A model generated the notes under the pieces. That model saw only the letters and a list, made by a program, of their open reading frames with translations. It was not told the origin of the DNA and did not search any database. Of a DNA stretch of 64,000 nucleotides, positions 47,301 through 59,472 are shown in pieces; positions within the stretch are counted from its first letter, which is position 1; every line of letters begins with the position of its first letter. This DNA is from Solanum dulcamara. Lineage: Eukaryota; Streptophyta; Magnoliopsida; Solanales; Solanaceae. Position numbers and translations under genes: made by a program. The stretch lies in assembly GCF_947179165.1 (NCBI RefSeq), contig NC_077240.1:32350001-32414000 (forward strand). The letters are read 5' to 3'.

Positions 47301-48780
47301 CAAGTTTCTTCAGATAGTCCTACTGCTAATTGTGCTGGTATTTCTAATGCTCTTCCTCATACTAAGCCTTATGTTAGTGTTTCGATTGACCACATCTCTT
47401 GGATTTTGGATTCTGGAGCTTCTGAGCATATGACCTCAAATTCAAACCTCTTATTAAATATTCAAACTCTTTCTAAACTTATCTTTGTTAATTTATCTAA
47501 TCTACTCATAGTACAAGTTTTTCAATCAGGGCCTATGACCATTCTTCCTCATTATGCACTCAGTTCAATTCTATTCTGATTTTCTACTCTATTTGTGCTA
47601 TTTTGTAGGCCCCTTCAATGAAGAGGCCATCTGTACTTTATAGAATCAACAAAGGTCTTTATCTACTTCATACTAGCAAACAACTCAAGCCTAGAGCTCA
47701 AGTTCTTAGTTCAAATAGAATTTCTGTTTTTTCCTTGTGTAATCAGCTAATCAATCAATGTTCAAATTCAGTTCAATTTCTAGCTAATGTCACTTCTAAT
47801 GTAGCACTTTGGCTCAACAGATTGGGACATCTCCCATTTTCTAATATGAAGTTTATTCCTATTGTTTCATCTATTATTCCAGTTCATCTTATTTATGTGA
47901 TATATGTGCTAAGTGTAGACAAATAAGATCATCTTTCCCTTCCAGCATTATCTCTTCAAAGCATATTTTTATCTCATTCATGTGGATACAAAGGGGCCAT
48001 GAACTCTCTTACCTCTTTCACACTGTGGGTCTATGTCTTCATCCCGGATTCTTCATGATAGATTCCATTTTCCTCCTAAAAAGAAATTTCTGTCAACTCA
48101 TACACATAATGGTTTTAAATATTTTTTAACAATAGTGGATGACTTCAGCAGGGGAACTTGGACTTTTCTCTTAAGCACTAAAGCAAATGCTTTCACAATC
48201 CTCACACATTTTCTTGCAATGATAGAAAGACAATTTCAAAATACAGTTAAGATTTGATAATGTCCTAGAACTTGGGAGCAATAAAGAAACTTCCTTGTTT
48301 CTTGTTGAAAAAGGCATTATTCACCAAACCAGTTGTACTTCCTCTCCACAACAAAATGGTGTTGTAGAAAGGAAGCATAGATATTTACTTAAAACCTGTA
48401 GAGCTTTTTTAGTTCAATCAAATTTACCTACAGAATATTGGGTGAATGCCTTATACATGCTACCTTTCTCATAAATAGATAAGTTCTCAACATGAAAACC
48501 CCTTATAAATTATTATTTGGTCATCCTCCATCTTATGCAATTCTTAAAACTTTTGGTTGTCTTTGTTAGGTTTCTACTCACTTTCTACATCGAAGCAAGT
48601 TAGATCCTAGGTCTTTTAAATATGCTTTTATCGGTTATAATTTTGGAAAGAAAGGTTACAAGGTACTTTACCCTTCCACCAAGAAGATTTTCACATCTAG
48701 AGATGTCATTTTTCATGAGACAACTTTTCCCTTCTCAGAAAAACCTCCTGTTTCCGCTTATTTTTTTTGCCTTGTTACAT
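47277..48780 (+). pseudogene. Protease and integrase, plus-strand Copia
   Basis: Protease site WILDSGASEHMT (about 47400-47435) keeps its Asp. The pre-integrase segment has SVLYRINKGLYLLHT and VALWLNRLGHLPFSNMKF. Integrase core: THNGFKYFLTIVDDFSRGTW, then a stop and a small deletion near 48255, DNVLELGS, and the Glu segment [20 protein letters not shown]. The C-terminus has MKTPYKLLFGHPPSYAILKT and FIGYNFGKKGYKVLYPSTKK. Broken by stops (for example 47577 and 48255), so inactive. Confidence 0.75.
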
Positions 48781-49129
48781 TCCCTCTCACTTCTCATCAG
48801 ATATTGATCATTCCGATCCTTTTCCTCTTACCCCTCTTTGTTCTTTACCCTCACTCCTTATCCCTGATCCTATTCCTTTCTCACCTCCTAGTCCTTCTCT
48901 CTCTTTTACTAGGTCCGCAGGTGTCAAATCCCCTCCTACTCTCACTGGTCAGTCTCTTTCTCTCATTACTATCCCTCTTAGGAGGTATAGTAGAGATCAT
49001 CACATCCGCAAATATCTAGCTGATTATATTTGCAACTTTGTTTTCCTGGCTGATTTAACCAGCTCATATTTTGCTTCCTTTATTACTCCTCCTATACTTT
49101 TTTTCACTGCTCTCTTACACTCAAATCAA

Positions 49130-50690
49130 TCTCTTCTTACATCTACTTTTTACATCTCTGAACCTACCTCATATTCTCAGGCATCTTTACATCCTGGGTG
49201 GCAGAATGCAATGGCTGAAAATTTTTGCCCTGAAATCTAACAATACATGGGAGATCGTGGGATTGCCTAAGGATAGAAAGGATCTCCCTTGCAAATGGGT
49301 CTACTTCACTAGGGTCTACAAAGTGAAGTATAGGCATGATGGTTCAGTTGAAAGGTTCAAAGCTCGATTAGTTGTAAGGGGGGATATCCAGAGGGAAATA
49401 ATCGATTTTACAGAAACATACTCTCCAGTGGTGAAAATGACAACCATCAAATGTCTTTTAAGCAATACAGTGAAGAAAGATTTGGGTGTTTCACAACTTG
49501 ATGTGAACAATACATTTTTACATGGGAATCTTCAAGAAGAAGTCTATATGAAGTTCCCTCCCGGTCTAACACCTCAGTCTCCTACTCATTTATGTAAACT
49601 CAAAAAGTCACTTTATGGTTTTCAATAAGCTTCTCGACAGTGGTATGCAAGACTCACTACTGCTTTTCATTTTAAAGGCTACACCCACTCTCTCAATGAC
49701 TATTCCCTATTCTACAAGAAGTTTGCTCACAGCACCTCCATCATACAGTCTATGTGGATGATATTCTGCTCATGGGTGATGATCAAATAGAAATTCACTC
49801 TATCAAATCTTTCTTACATTCAGAATTCAAGATAAAGGATTTAGGACAAGCTCACTACTTTCTTAGTTTGGAGATTATTAGGGAACTGTAAGGGATTATT
49901 TTAAGTCAAAGAAAGTTCAATATGGATATGTTGCAGGAGTTCGATTGTTTAAAATTGAAACCTATCTCTTTACCTCTGGATCCTTGTTATCGTTTGTCTA
50001 CTGATGAAGGTGTCTTACTTCTTGATCCTACTTTCTATCAAAAAATTTAGGCAAATTGAACTACCTCACCTATTCTCTCCCTGACCTTTCCTTTGTTGTC
50101 CAACATCTAAGCCAATACATTCAGGCCCTTCGCCAACCACATCTCGATGGTGTGATGCTTGTGATATCTACTCCTTGACCCTAGCTTGGGTATTTTTCTT
50201 TCTTCTTCTCTTTCTTTTGATTTAATTTTTTTTTGCGATAAAGATTAGGGTCATTTTCTAGACTCTTGTAAATTCATTAGTGGTTCCCCCATCTCATAGA
50301 AATCCAAGAAACAGTCTTTAGTTTATCATTCGCTGAGGCTGAATATAGGTTATTATGCAGGGTTGTTGCCAAAATCACTTGGCTTGTTCTTCTTGTCATT
50401 GATCTCTCTATTGAACCTTGCCTCCCTATTCCTCTACACTCGCTGCACTTCATATATCCAAAAACCCCATCTTTCAATAGCATACTAAACATGTCGACCT
50501 TGATTGCCATTTCATGCGCCAAAAATACCTCTGCAATATTATTTCTCTCTCTTTTGTTCCCTTTCTTGCACAACTCGCTGATGTGTTCACCAAGCCTTTG
50601 TCTGGGCCAGCTCATCTTTCAAATTTGGTCAATTTGGGGGTTTCTTTTTCCACATCCTCCAACTTGAGGGGGGATGTTAGTAACACCCCC
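49130..50690 (+). pseudogene. RT and RNase H, plus-strand Copia
   Basis: RT begins [13 protein letters not shown], shifts to [78 protein letters not shown] and KLKKSLYGF, with TAA at 49626-49628. The active site follows in another frame: [13 protein letters not shown] near 49745-49785, with the YVDD box kept. RNase H is reduced to fragments (DLDCHFMRQK; QLADVFTKPLSGPAHLSNLV at about 50575-50630). Many stops. Confidence 0.75.
50661..50674 (+). other. Polypurine tract of the plus-strand Copia
   Basis: AACTTGAGGGGGGA lies directly before the TGTT that starts the 3' LTR (50675). Confidence 0.8.
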
Positions 50691-51099
50691 CCAAAAATTT
50701 TTCCTAAGATTCGGACCTTTCTTGTTTTCGGGTAGGGTCGAACTCTATTATTGTAAAGTGTATACTTGAGTTAAGATGAGTCCCTGAGTAATTGAAGAGT
50801 GTTGGAGGTGATGTGGGGTCACAAAGGACCCCTAGGACCAAGCTAAGTCCAAAAGGTTTGTCGTGTCTAAGTTTTAGGATGAGTTCGCTTAAAGGGTCAA
50901 CTTCTAACGACCCTATATTTTGAAAGACGACAATCTAGGTGGCCCACGACCTATCAAATTAAAGGTCGTCGAGTTTTCTTTCCAACGCCACCAAGAATGT
51001 AATTTTTAGAGTTTGGAGTCAAAAGATACAATGATCCTAAGATGAACTAGCACGGCAGGAATTTCAGGCCTGGGGTGCAACTGCTGGAAATCTAGGCTT

Positions 51100-51390
51100 G
51101 GCGCCGCAGTGGTGCGACGTGCCACTATCGCGCCAGGAACAAGCCTCAGTAGTTTGTCCTCTGGCGCGGCGCTCCACTACAAGGTGTGCAGGGTTTTCAA
51201 GCCTATTTTCCCAGAACCCAAAAAACTTGGGCTTGGCACTGTAAGGGCGCGACGCACCACTATCGCGCCAGGAACAAGCCTCAGTAGTTTGGTCCTTGGC
51301 GCGACGCGCCACTAAAAGATGTGCAGGTTTTTAGCCTATTCGACTTGGCGCTGAAGTGGTACGACACGCTACTATCGCGCCAAGAGCATA
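51100..51390. repeat. GC-rich palindrome array, second copy
   Basis: Five diverged units such as TTGGCGCGACGCGCCAC and GTGCGACGTGCCACTATCGC, counterparts of 2190-2345. Several CG sites are changed to TG or CA compared with the first copy, so the hairpins are weaker here. Confidence 0.65.
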
Positions 51391-51443
51391 TTTAGCCTAT
51401 TTTTCAGAATTTAGAGAAAGGGCAATTTGGGAATTATCCCAAA

Positions 51444-51455
51444 TTATATATATAT
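51444..51455 (+). promoter_or_regulatory. TATA box of the solo LTR
   Basis: TTATATATATAT is followed by a CT-rich leader (CTCTCCCTCTCTCTC, 51487-51501) about 45 bp downstream. Same arrangement as on the minus strand at 2121-2134. Confidence 0.5.
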
Positions 51456-53156
51456 CAAGCCTTGAACATTTTGGATCATTTTTCAGCCTCTCCCTCTCTC
51501 TCTAAAAAGCCCTAGAAGCCCCTCTCTTCTTCTCCAAATCCTTCTTCAATAAGATTTGCCTCCAAGAGCTTCAAGACTTCAAGTTGCCATTGAAGACCCA
51601 ACAACAAAGTTTCTTCAAGAATCTATTCTAAGGTATGTAAGGCTATTCAAAGCATGGGTTGAGTCCACCCATGTGCTTTACTCTTTCTTTGAGGTTAGAT
51701 GTCCATAAGAATAGAGTTTCTTGATAGGTTTATGTTTGAATGAGCCTTGCCTCCGATTGCTTTGATTCTTATTGTGTTGATGTTGTTGAGCTAAGAAATT
51801 TGTAAAACCTTCATGTTAGCATGAGTTGATAGAGATGGGTTGTTAATATGCTTTGTTGATTTCCGTAATCATATGATTATGTTGAATATGTCAATTTCCT
51901 TAAATGTGTTACTCCTCTTGAATTGTTGGTTTAAAATTCTTAGAGTTGTGATGAGTCCTAAGGAGGTGACAAATGAGGAGAGGAATGGTTTGTTATGTTT
52001 GTGGGATGTTATAAATGCATATCTAATTTAGGCTTGATTGAGTTGATTGGAGGATAGAATTGACGAGTGGACAAGGTCCTAAATGAGACTTGCCATTATG
52101 ACTCGATTGAGTTGAATTGAGGATATAGTTGATGGGTCGGCAAGGTTCTAAATGAAACTAGCCGTGAGGGCTTGTTTGACATGATTGTATGGAGTTTTAT
52201 GAGCATGGAGTCATGGGAGGAGTATCGAGCATCGAAACAGGTGAGAGTATAGTCCATACTCGAACCTCAGAAACTATGCCGCCAATGTAGGTAGGGATGG
52301 AACTGTTAAAGTTGGATACTTCCCGTGGGATCGAACCGTTAAAGTCAGATGTTTCCCATTTTATTGTCCTGAAATGATAGGACTTGACTAATCGATGGAA
52401 TCCATGATTAGGGAGGCGTTCATGCCCTGGCAAGATATGGACGGACGTGGAAACAACGTCTGATTGTTGTACTATCACTGGCTCATAAGTGATGGTTGTC
52501 GGATAAGAAAAACTCCCATTTAGGTCGTGATAGTACTCCGAGTCAGTTGAGTTGAGTGGCATGTGATTTGGTCTCGTCTAAACCATTTTTTGTTAGACTT
52601 AGGACACTTGAGTGAGTTGTTACTTATTTATGAGTTAAGATTTCCGAGTTGGTTGATCCTTTTCTGATGTTGTTTTATTCGGCCATTTTACATACTCGTA
52701 CATTCTATGTATTGACGCCATTTGGCCTGCATCGTTTCATGATGCAGAGAAAGGTACTAGAGATCATCAACCGGTGCACCGTTGAAGATCTACACACCTC
52801 CAGCTACTTGGTGAGCCCTTCTAGTTTCCGGAGGATGCCAGACTTTCTTTACCGTTTTGTTTTCTTTCGTTATCTTGCTTATTGGTAGCCATGGGCTTGT
52901 CATTGGCACCTCCTAGATAGTTATAGAGGCTTCATAGACCAGAGTGTGGGAAGGTTGGACTGTTATATTGAATAGCTTTTATTATACTTGTTTTGATGAG
53001 TCTTATAATATGAATAGTGTGCCTATGATTGAGTCTTCCGCTGAGAGAACGTGACTGAATGAAAGTGTGACTAGACCAGGTGGTTCGCTTGAAGGCCAGA
53101 AATGGCTTTCGATTGCCGGTCACGCCTAGGGTACCCTCCCGGGACATGACAATGTT

Positions 53157-53542
53157 GGAAATAACTGTTCATCACATCAACAACTTGATTTAGGCACTAA
53201 AAATACCATGAAGAAGCTGTGATTCAAAGTTCTTCACGGCAGATTTCAAAAGAGAATCTTGGCTCCTCTGTTCATAGTTGAAATGAAGATAGATCACACG
53301 CTTCCTTTTCTTATCATTATTTTTATCTCGGCTTTGTTGAAAATTATGTATAGACTAGTATGATTAAAAAAAATTATAACTAGTATGGGGTTTATTATTA
53401 TTATAACTAGTATGGGTTTATTTTTATTTAAACTAGTATGGATTGTATTGTTGTTTATCTTTTATACTTGTATATATTGTCATTCTTGGTAGTGAAGTAA
53501 TTAGAGAAAATTTTCACAAAACTCTCTATTTACATTCTGTCA
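53157..53542 (+). repeat. Remainder of the Copia 3' LTR
   Basis: Matches 45767-46151 from GGAAATAACTGTTCATCAC onward and ends TTCTGTCA. With the 4 bases at 50675-50678 it makes 390 bp against 389 bp in the 5' LTR. Confidence 0.85.
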
Positions 53543-54210
53543 TTTTTACATATCTAAACAACAAAAATCTCATACTAATCTTATTTAACTATGAATTAAT
53601 GAATTGTAAGAAAATTCAATTATCTAGGAGCATTTTATCAACGAATTAACTAGAAATTGCTGATAAATTTTATAGTTAATTTCATATTTTCTTATAGTGC
53701 CAATACATTGGGAATGTTCCATGGTTAAACCACACAGGAATACCGGTCACACTCTTATTGTTATAATTATCAGATGAAGTACGAAGAGCGACAATAACAT
53801 TACCCTTCAAAATTAATTAATGTGAAATTTAAGTTCCTGTCTTTTTCTAGTTATTTGGAGTGTTGTTTTTAGTTAGTTTTAAGACTGGGGCACGTTTCAT
53901 TGCATAGCCTCAAAGGTAGGACCAGAATGTCCCAAACATAAGTTCCAGTCTTTTCTAGCTAAAACATGTAAACCATAATAGCCTTTTAATCATAAGTCGA
54001 CATCCCTGTTTTTTGACTCTCACACAATCCAGTGCAATAATTGTTTATGTTACTTAATTTGTTACTATGTGCAATTTATATTAGAATCTTTTACGTATGT
54101 GATTCATGGTGGATTTATAACCACAACCTGCAGAAGCATCATTCCCCGACTTAGAGGTTATTTTTGAGAACATGTATAGTTTTAATTTAGAACAAGTCAT
54201 ATGCAAAAGA
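53543..54210. other. AT-rich sequence without recognised feature
   Basis: No conserved frame or repeat noticed. Confidence 0.35.
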
Positions 54211-54490
54211 GGAAGCCTCTCAAGTATCTTGGGTCAATAATTTAATAAAATAGGGAGATTGACATAAGATAATATTATACATTATATTGATGCAATAAGG
54301 GATGAAATTAAGGCCTGCATCCGGCGTCATGTGTGATAAGAATGTGACATCAATATTTAAAGGTAAGACATAAAATGTGTGGCTGTTGGATCAGCTATTT
54401 TGTATGAGGCGGAGTGTTGTCCATCAAAAATTCTCATGTTCAGAAAATAAAAATTACGGAAATGAGGATGTTAAGATGTATGTATGGGCA
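54211..54490 (+). pseudogene. Degenerate RTE-type LINE RT remnant
   Basis: Scattered matches in three frames follow the order of the intact LINE at 43904-44713: a piece like [10 protein letters not shown] (near 54255-54295), one like SGVLCDKN (near 54320-54345), YGAECWP-like, then [24 protein letters not shown] (VQKIKITEMRMLRCMYGHT, about 54430-54495). It is much older than the other LINE. Confidence 0.6.
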
Positions 54491-54506
54491 TACTAAGATA
54501 TAGTAT

Positions 54507-54731
54507 ACTTGTTGTTATTGTTATTGTTAGTGTTATTGTTATTATTGTTATTGTTATTATTGTTGTTATTATTATTGTTGTTGTTGTTGTTATTCTTATT
54601 ATTGTTGTTATTATTATTGTTATTCTTGTTATTATTGTTGTTGTTGTTGTTGTCATTGTAGTTGTTGTTGTTTCTATTACTACTATTACTATTGTTGTTG
54701 TTGTTGTTATTGTTATTGCTACGGTTATCAC
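54507..54731. repeat. Long (TTG/TTA)n microsatellite
   Basis: About 225 bp of GTT and ATT triplets with few interruptions, directly after the LINE remnant. The LINE family here ends in (GTT)n, so this may be an expanded 3' tail. Open frames across it (poly-Ile/Val or poly-Thr) are artefacts of the repeat. Confidence 0.85.
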
Positions 54732-54734
54732 ATC

Positions 54735-56340
54735 ATTTTGTTGTTACTTTTTTTCTCCATTATTTTCAACATAGCTTCTTCATTATTATATTTTCTTTTT
54801 AAACCTGCTTTGAAATGTTTTACTTGAACCGAGAGTCTATCAGAAACAACTATCTTTACAAAATAGGGGTGAAGTCTGCTACACATCATCCCTCAAACAT
54901 CAATACTTGTAAAATTACACTAAACATATTGTTGTTGTTGCAGCATGATTTTGAATAAGTAAGATGCAGATATAATGGTGGTGGGTTAAAAAAAATTAAA
55001 TGTGATTTAAAAAAATTGAATTTGTAGCCTAAAAAATAATTTTTGAACTATACTTGCTACTATTATAAAAACTTCTTTTATGTTAAGAGGATATAAATAC
55101 TTATATATATGAAGAAAAAAAATTACTGTATTTATGAAGTACTATTTTGAACAAATTGAAACCCCTTGATTAGTTGTAGCTCCACCACTGATAGTAGCAG
55201 ATCGATTTTTAGTTAGAATTTTCTTTCCTTTTTCCTAGTTTACCCAATATAGTAATTACATAATGGCTCAATGTATATGTAGTTAAACTCAGGAGATTTG
55301 CGTTTCACCTATGCTTTCCTATATATCACACAATTGGTGTTTCGATTATGTTGTTAAGCGGTAGTTAGTGGTATCATGACAATATCATTTGCTAGAATCT
55401 AAATCATGTAATACTAGTTAACTTTATCAAGGAAAAAAGAATTTAAAAAATCATAATATATTTCGATTTTATTCGAACAATTGCAAAATATTGTTGACAT
55501 TTAGAGTTTAATTCTCAAATGATTATCGACTTACTTAATTAATCATTAATTACAGATGAAATAAGTTTGACCCAAAGAACTATTGGATCTGGCTTCAAAG
55601 TCAAGTTGTGTGAACCTGCATTTACAATGCACCCTTCATATCGTAACTAGTAAGAGTACTTCTTGTCGGGGAACACGGGTAAAACTACAATAATAATATA
55701 ATATGTTTTTTAAGTGAGTATAATTAATGCTTTAGTCTTGCTAAGTATTGTCCTAAGAAACTATTTTATCTATGTGAAATATTTTTTCAAGATTAAACAA
55801 ACCTTCTCTATAAAAGGAACAAAAACAACAAAATATAATTACTACAAAAATTAGCAATATTATTAGGAAGAAAAGCTTTATGTACTAATGATTACTTTAT
55901 TGTCTTACGGTGAAGAGAACTTCAGCTATTTATAGAGCTATTTCAAAAGGTGGTGAAGTGGGAAGATAAAGATTGGCTCACTACAAAAAAAAGGCCCAGA
56001 TTGTGGGGGTTTAATAGCAGAGGTTAGCTGCTGTAACGATCTGTCTCCATTGTTACGGATAATCCAATGGGGAAGGAACTCGAGCTAGAAAATTTTGAAT
56101 AGTGACTAGAGAAAAATTGAGCCTAGGTCAGACTTGGACAAATTCTGAGTCAAGTGAGGTCTAGGGTGATCCGGAAATGGGTGGGGGATTGAACCTATAG
56201 TTTGATTGATTTAGTTGATAGCCAAGATGATACGGAGCCTGTACGACTTTACAAAATCATATTCGGGCGAATAAAACTCCTGCAATTGAACTTGGCATGA
56301 AGGATATATGTTAAGACGTCATAGGTTGAGGGTATGTTGT
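54735..56340. other. AT-rich sequence with a possible CACTA-type terminus
   Basis: No coding domain found. At 55979 the sequence reads CACTACAAAAAAAAGGC, like a CACTA-type end, but I could not find its partner. A minus-strand TATAAATA lies near 55930. The segment 56040-56335 is GC-richer than its surroundings and may be an old LTR fragment. Confidence 0.35.
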
Positions 56341-57173
56341 TGATAATGCTCAGTGTTTGTTGGTTTTGATGATTTGACAAACTCAGAGAACAGGTAGAGG
56401 ACTGATCCCTTTGAGAATACTTTGTTGATAACGACAGCAGACAAATAGTACAAAACAGATTCTACCAAGTCTGCAAGTCTGTGTGTACGCAGCCAAGTCC
56501 CTGCTTAGAAGGCCAGTTGTATAACCAATACAAATTATCCAAAGCATTGTATATCACTCATATATACATTCTTTACAACCATTTCTCATTTGCCTTTTTG
56601 GAATCATTAAAAGGAAATATCCATTGAAGCTCATGTTCCTAAGAATCTGAAATCTGCTCTTGAAGCAGATCAAGGATCTGATAGAGTTATCAGTTGTTTT
56701 GTTCTTGTTTTAGATTTGTAATTTCTTGATCTTAATCTTGTAAGGTCTACTTCTAATATGTAAATGAGGCTAGATCAGTTCTTTGTTTTCATTTCCATTG
56801 TTCATCTTGTTGAAGTAACTAAAGGTAGTTATGGAGACCATTTGAAGTCTAAATTAGTTACGAGTTTAGTGATTTAAGAAGCAGTAGAGTTATTGCTTCA
56901 AATCTGTAATAGAATTGTTATAATGAGAGAAGAGGGATTGTGAGTACAATTCCTAGATTGCAATAACTTGTAATCTGAATTTTTGGCTCAGTTGTCATAG
57001 TGATGTTTTGAGCTAAATTCTTGTGGGACAGATCGCGGTTTTTCTCCCTTGATCAAGGAGTTTTCACGTAAAATCTTGAGTCTATTTTTATATTTTTGTT
57101 CTTTAAGTTTCTACACTAATTTATGATAAGAGACCTGGTCCCAACTGTCTTGGTGAAAATATATATTCTAACA
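56341..57173 (+). repeat. 5' LTR of the SIRE-type element (833 bp)
   Basis: Begins TGATAATGCTCAGTGTT, the same 17 bases that follow the polypurine tract at 62996, and ends ATTCTAACA before the primer site. Confidence 0.75.
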
Positions 57174-57188
57174 ATGGGTATCAGAGCA
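57174..57188 (+). other. Primer binding site of the SIRE-type element
   Basis: ATGGGTATCAGAGCA follows the LTR end; it matches initiator-Met-tRNA priming. Confidence 0.8.
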
Positions 57189-57229
57189 ATTTTCTCTATC
57201 TGGTTAAATCAAGAGAAGTTCCTACAAGA

Positions 57230-59472
57230 ATGACTGCTCCACTAAATTTGGAAGAAGGTCAATCGTCAACCAGACCTCCTCAATTCAATGGTTAGTTTTA
57301 TAGCTGGTGGAAAACTTGTATACATGATTTTCTCATGATAGGGGATAGTGAACTTGGGTCATTGTTTTTGATGGTCCCTATGTTCCCACCATTAAAGAGA
57401 AAGAAGGAGAGATTACAAGGATCGCTTCTAAAACTCGTAGGCAGTATACTGAGGCTGATAGAAAGAAGATTGAGAAGAATTATAAGGCTAAGAAACTGCT
57501 GGTATGTGGCATTGGAGCTGAAGAGTACAATAAAATTTCTACTTATGAGTTCGCAAAAGAAATTTGGGACTATCTTAGGACTGCTCAGGAAGGAACTGAG
57601 CAAGTTAAAGAATCAAAAGTGGATATTCTAACCACTCAATATGAAAACTTCATAATGAAAGAAGGAGAGTCTATCTATGACATGCAGACTGGGTTCTTTC
57701 CATCACCAATGAGCGAAGTCTGGGAGAACCTATTCATCCTAGCAAACAAGTCATGGGCTAGAAAAGTGGATGCAATAACTGAAGCAAAGGACCTGAAGGT
57801 TCTTACAATGGATGCCCTGATTGGGAGTCTGCAAACACATGAACTAAATTGAGCTCAGGATGGTCTGAAGAAGGAGACAAAGTAGGAGAAAACATTTGCT
57901 CTTAAAGTTGCTTCAAGCGAACTCTCAGCTGAAGATGAAGATATGACATATTTGACTAAGAGATTTCATAAGGTTGTAAGAAAGTACAGAGGTTTCGTCA
58001 AGAAAGGTAACTCCAGTCGACTTGCAAATGCCACAGATTTGTGTCACAAATATGACAAATCAAGGTACTTCATCAGAGATTATCCAATGCTTAAAGTAGA
58101 ATACAAAGAATATGTCAAGAATGGAGTAGAAAAAAGAAGGGACCTGGTTCCTAATAAGAAGGGAAGGAAACTGAAGCTAATTATGTCGTAAAAAGAGCTC
58201 TTGCTGTATGGGGAAACTCCTCAAGCAAATCTGAGGAGTCTACTCATCCAGAAAATGCCTCCATGGTGGCCGTAAAAGATGATGAAGAAGTTTTTGACTC
58301 ACTATTTACGTTCATGGCGCAGTCAGATGATGAGGAAGTTGATGTTGATAATGAAATAAAAGTAACTCTTGTTGATCTGAGACAGAATCTACACACTTAC
58401 TCTGCTAAAAAATTAAGAAGCTTAGCAGCAGTATTGATTGACTCAGTCACCGAGTTCACAAATGAGAAGGACATGATGAATTACACTATTGATTATTTTC
58501 AAGATTAAAAGCTTGTTCTAGTATCTCAAATCACATATCTGGAAGAGAAAATTATGGTCCTGATAAGCAATAATGTTGATCTTGATATAAAGCTCAAGAA
58601 TTTCAATAAAAATAGTGAAAATTGCACGAATGAAGCTGGGAGTGTACAAGTTGAGCTTGAAGAAAAGTTAAAGGTGGATGAGATGAAAATGTATGATCTG
58701 AAAAAATAGATAATGGTTTTAGTGGCTAATAATATAGATCTTGATATTGAATTCAATAAGATGAACAAGAGTAGTAAAAGCTGCAATAATGAAATTGAGA
58801 ATAAAGAGGGTGAGCTTTAAAAAAAGTTAAATAAGGCTAAACTAAAGCTATCTGATTTGGAGGACCAGATTATAGTGTTAATGGCTGACAATGCAGAGCT
58901 TAATCATGAGCTTCAAAAATTCAACAAGAAATGCTCATAGGGAAAAGGTGAAGCTGATAATTTGGAGTTGGAACTTGAAGATAAGTTAAATGAAGCTGAT
59001 GTGAAGTTAGCCATGGCTCTTGAAAGAAATGCTCAACTAGAATATCTCATCCAAGCAAAAGAAGAGCTGAAAAAATCTCTGAAATAGACTGTTTCATCAA
59101 ATATGCTTGAAAATATGATAAGTCATGAGCATAATGATGGAAAAGGATTAGGATGCCTGAATATCAGTCCTCCTTACAATCCTCACAGCAAATATGTCGT
59201 TGTATCTGATAATCTTTTATGTCTCAATTGTGGAAGGAAAGGCCATCTGAAGAATGAGTGTTCTGCCTAGAAGAGTTCTCAAGAAAAAATTTTAAACTAT
59301 CTACTATCTTAAATAAAAGGTGAAACCGATCAAGCGACCTGGTCCTAACTCTGCACATAAGAGTAGTATGAGAAAGGATATCTGGCCACACTAGACCAAA
59401 AATTCCTTGATTATGCCATTATCTGATTGCTACGGACTCCATTTGAAATGGCTTCCCAAGCTTAACAATTAA
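57230..59472 (+). pseudogene. Long gag of the SIRE-type element
   Basis: Starts MTAPLNLEEGQSSTRPPQFN at 57230, with a TAG just after (57296-57298) and frame changes near 57370. Then RLRNCWYVALEL/KLLVCGIGAEEYNK-like sequence, EIWDYLRTAQEGTEQVKESK, SIYDMQTGF and WARKVDAITEAKDLKVLTMD follow. A first Cys/His knuckle at about 58040-58080 has lost a Cys (LCHKYDKSRYFIRDYP). An acidic part (LFTFMAQSDDEEVDVDNEIK) follows, then three to four long heptad-like repeats with DNAEL/NNVDL cores and stops (58506, 58707). A second knuckle CLNCGRKGHLKNEC (59224-59265) is intact. The end WLPKLNN is typical of this family. Broken, but clearly full-length. Confidence 0.75.

Larger units (their letters stand above)
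50679..53151 (+). mobile_element. Solo LTR (2473 bp) nested at the start of the Copia 3' LTR
   Basis: Begins AGTAACACCCCC (family TGTAACACCCC) and ends GGGACATGACA, flanked by ATGTT at 50674-50678 and 53152-53156. It is a diverged second copy of 1-2753 in opposite orientation: both share a stretch with GCCTGCATCGTTTCATGATG (52728-52747), the GC palindromes and the TATA box. No internal coding region is present. Removing it rebuilds a normal 3' LTR start, TGTTGGAAATAACTG. Confidence 0.85.
45763..53542 (+). mobile_element. Ty1/Copia element, plus strand, 3' LTR split by a solo LTR
   Basis: LTRs of about 390 bp at 45763-46151 and at 50675-50678 plus 53157-53542; primer site TGGTATTAGAGC at 46152; polypurine tract AACTTGAGGGGGGA at 50661-50674. 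Gag (Retrotran_gag_3 type), protease, integrase, RT and RNase H follow in Copia order, all with frameshifts and stops. I found no convincing 5-bp target duplication at the outer ends. Without the nested unit it is about 5.3 kb. Confidence 0.85.

Noticed and set aside
48767..49240. 157-residue Ser/Pro-rich frame
   Set aside because: It is the variable linker between integrase and RT in the plus-strand Copia, not a separate gene.
45763..53542. Target duplication of the plus-strand Copia
   Set aside because: Bases outside the two LTRs (TATCT and TTTTT) do not match, so none is claimed.
54471..54774. Open frames of 86-96 residues on both strands (poly Ile/Val, poly Thr/Ile)
   Set aside because: They are produced by the triplet microsatellite.
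57174..57188. tRNA gene
   Set aside because: Only the short primer-binding complement of initiator tRNA is present here and beside the other LTRs; no cloverleaf was seen.
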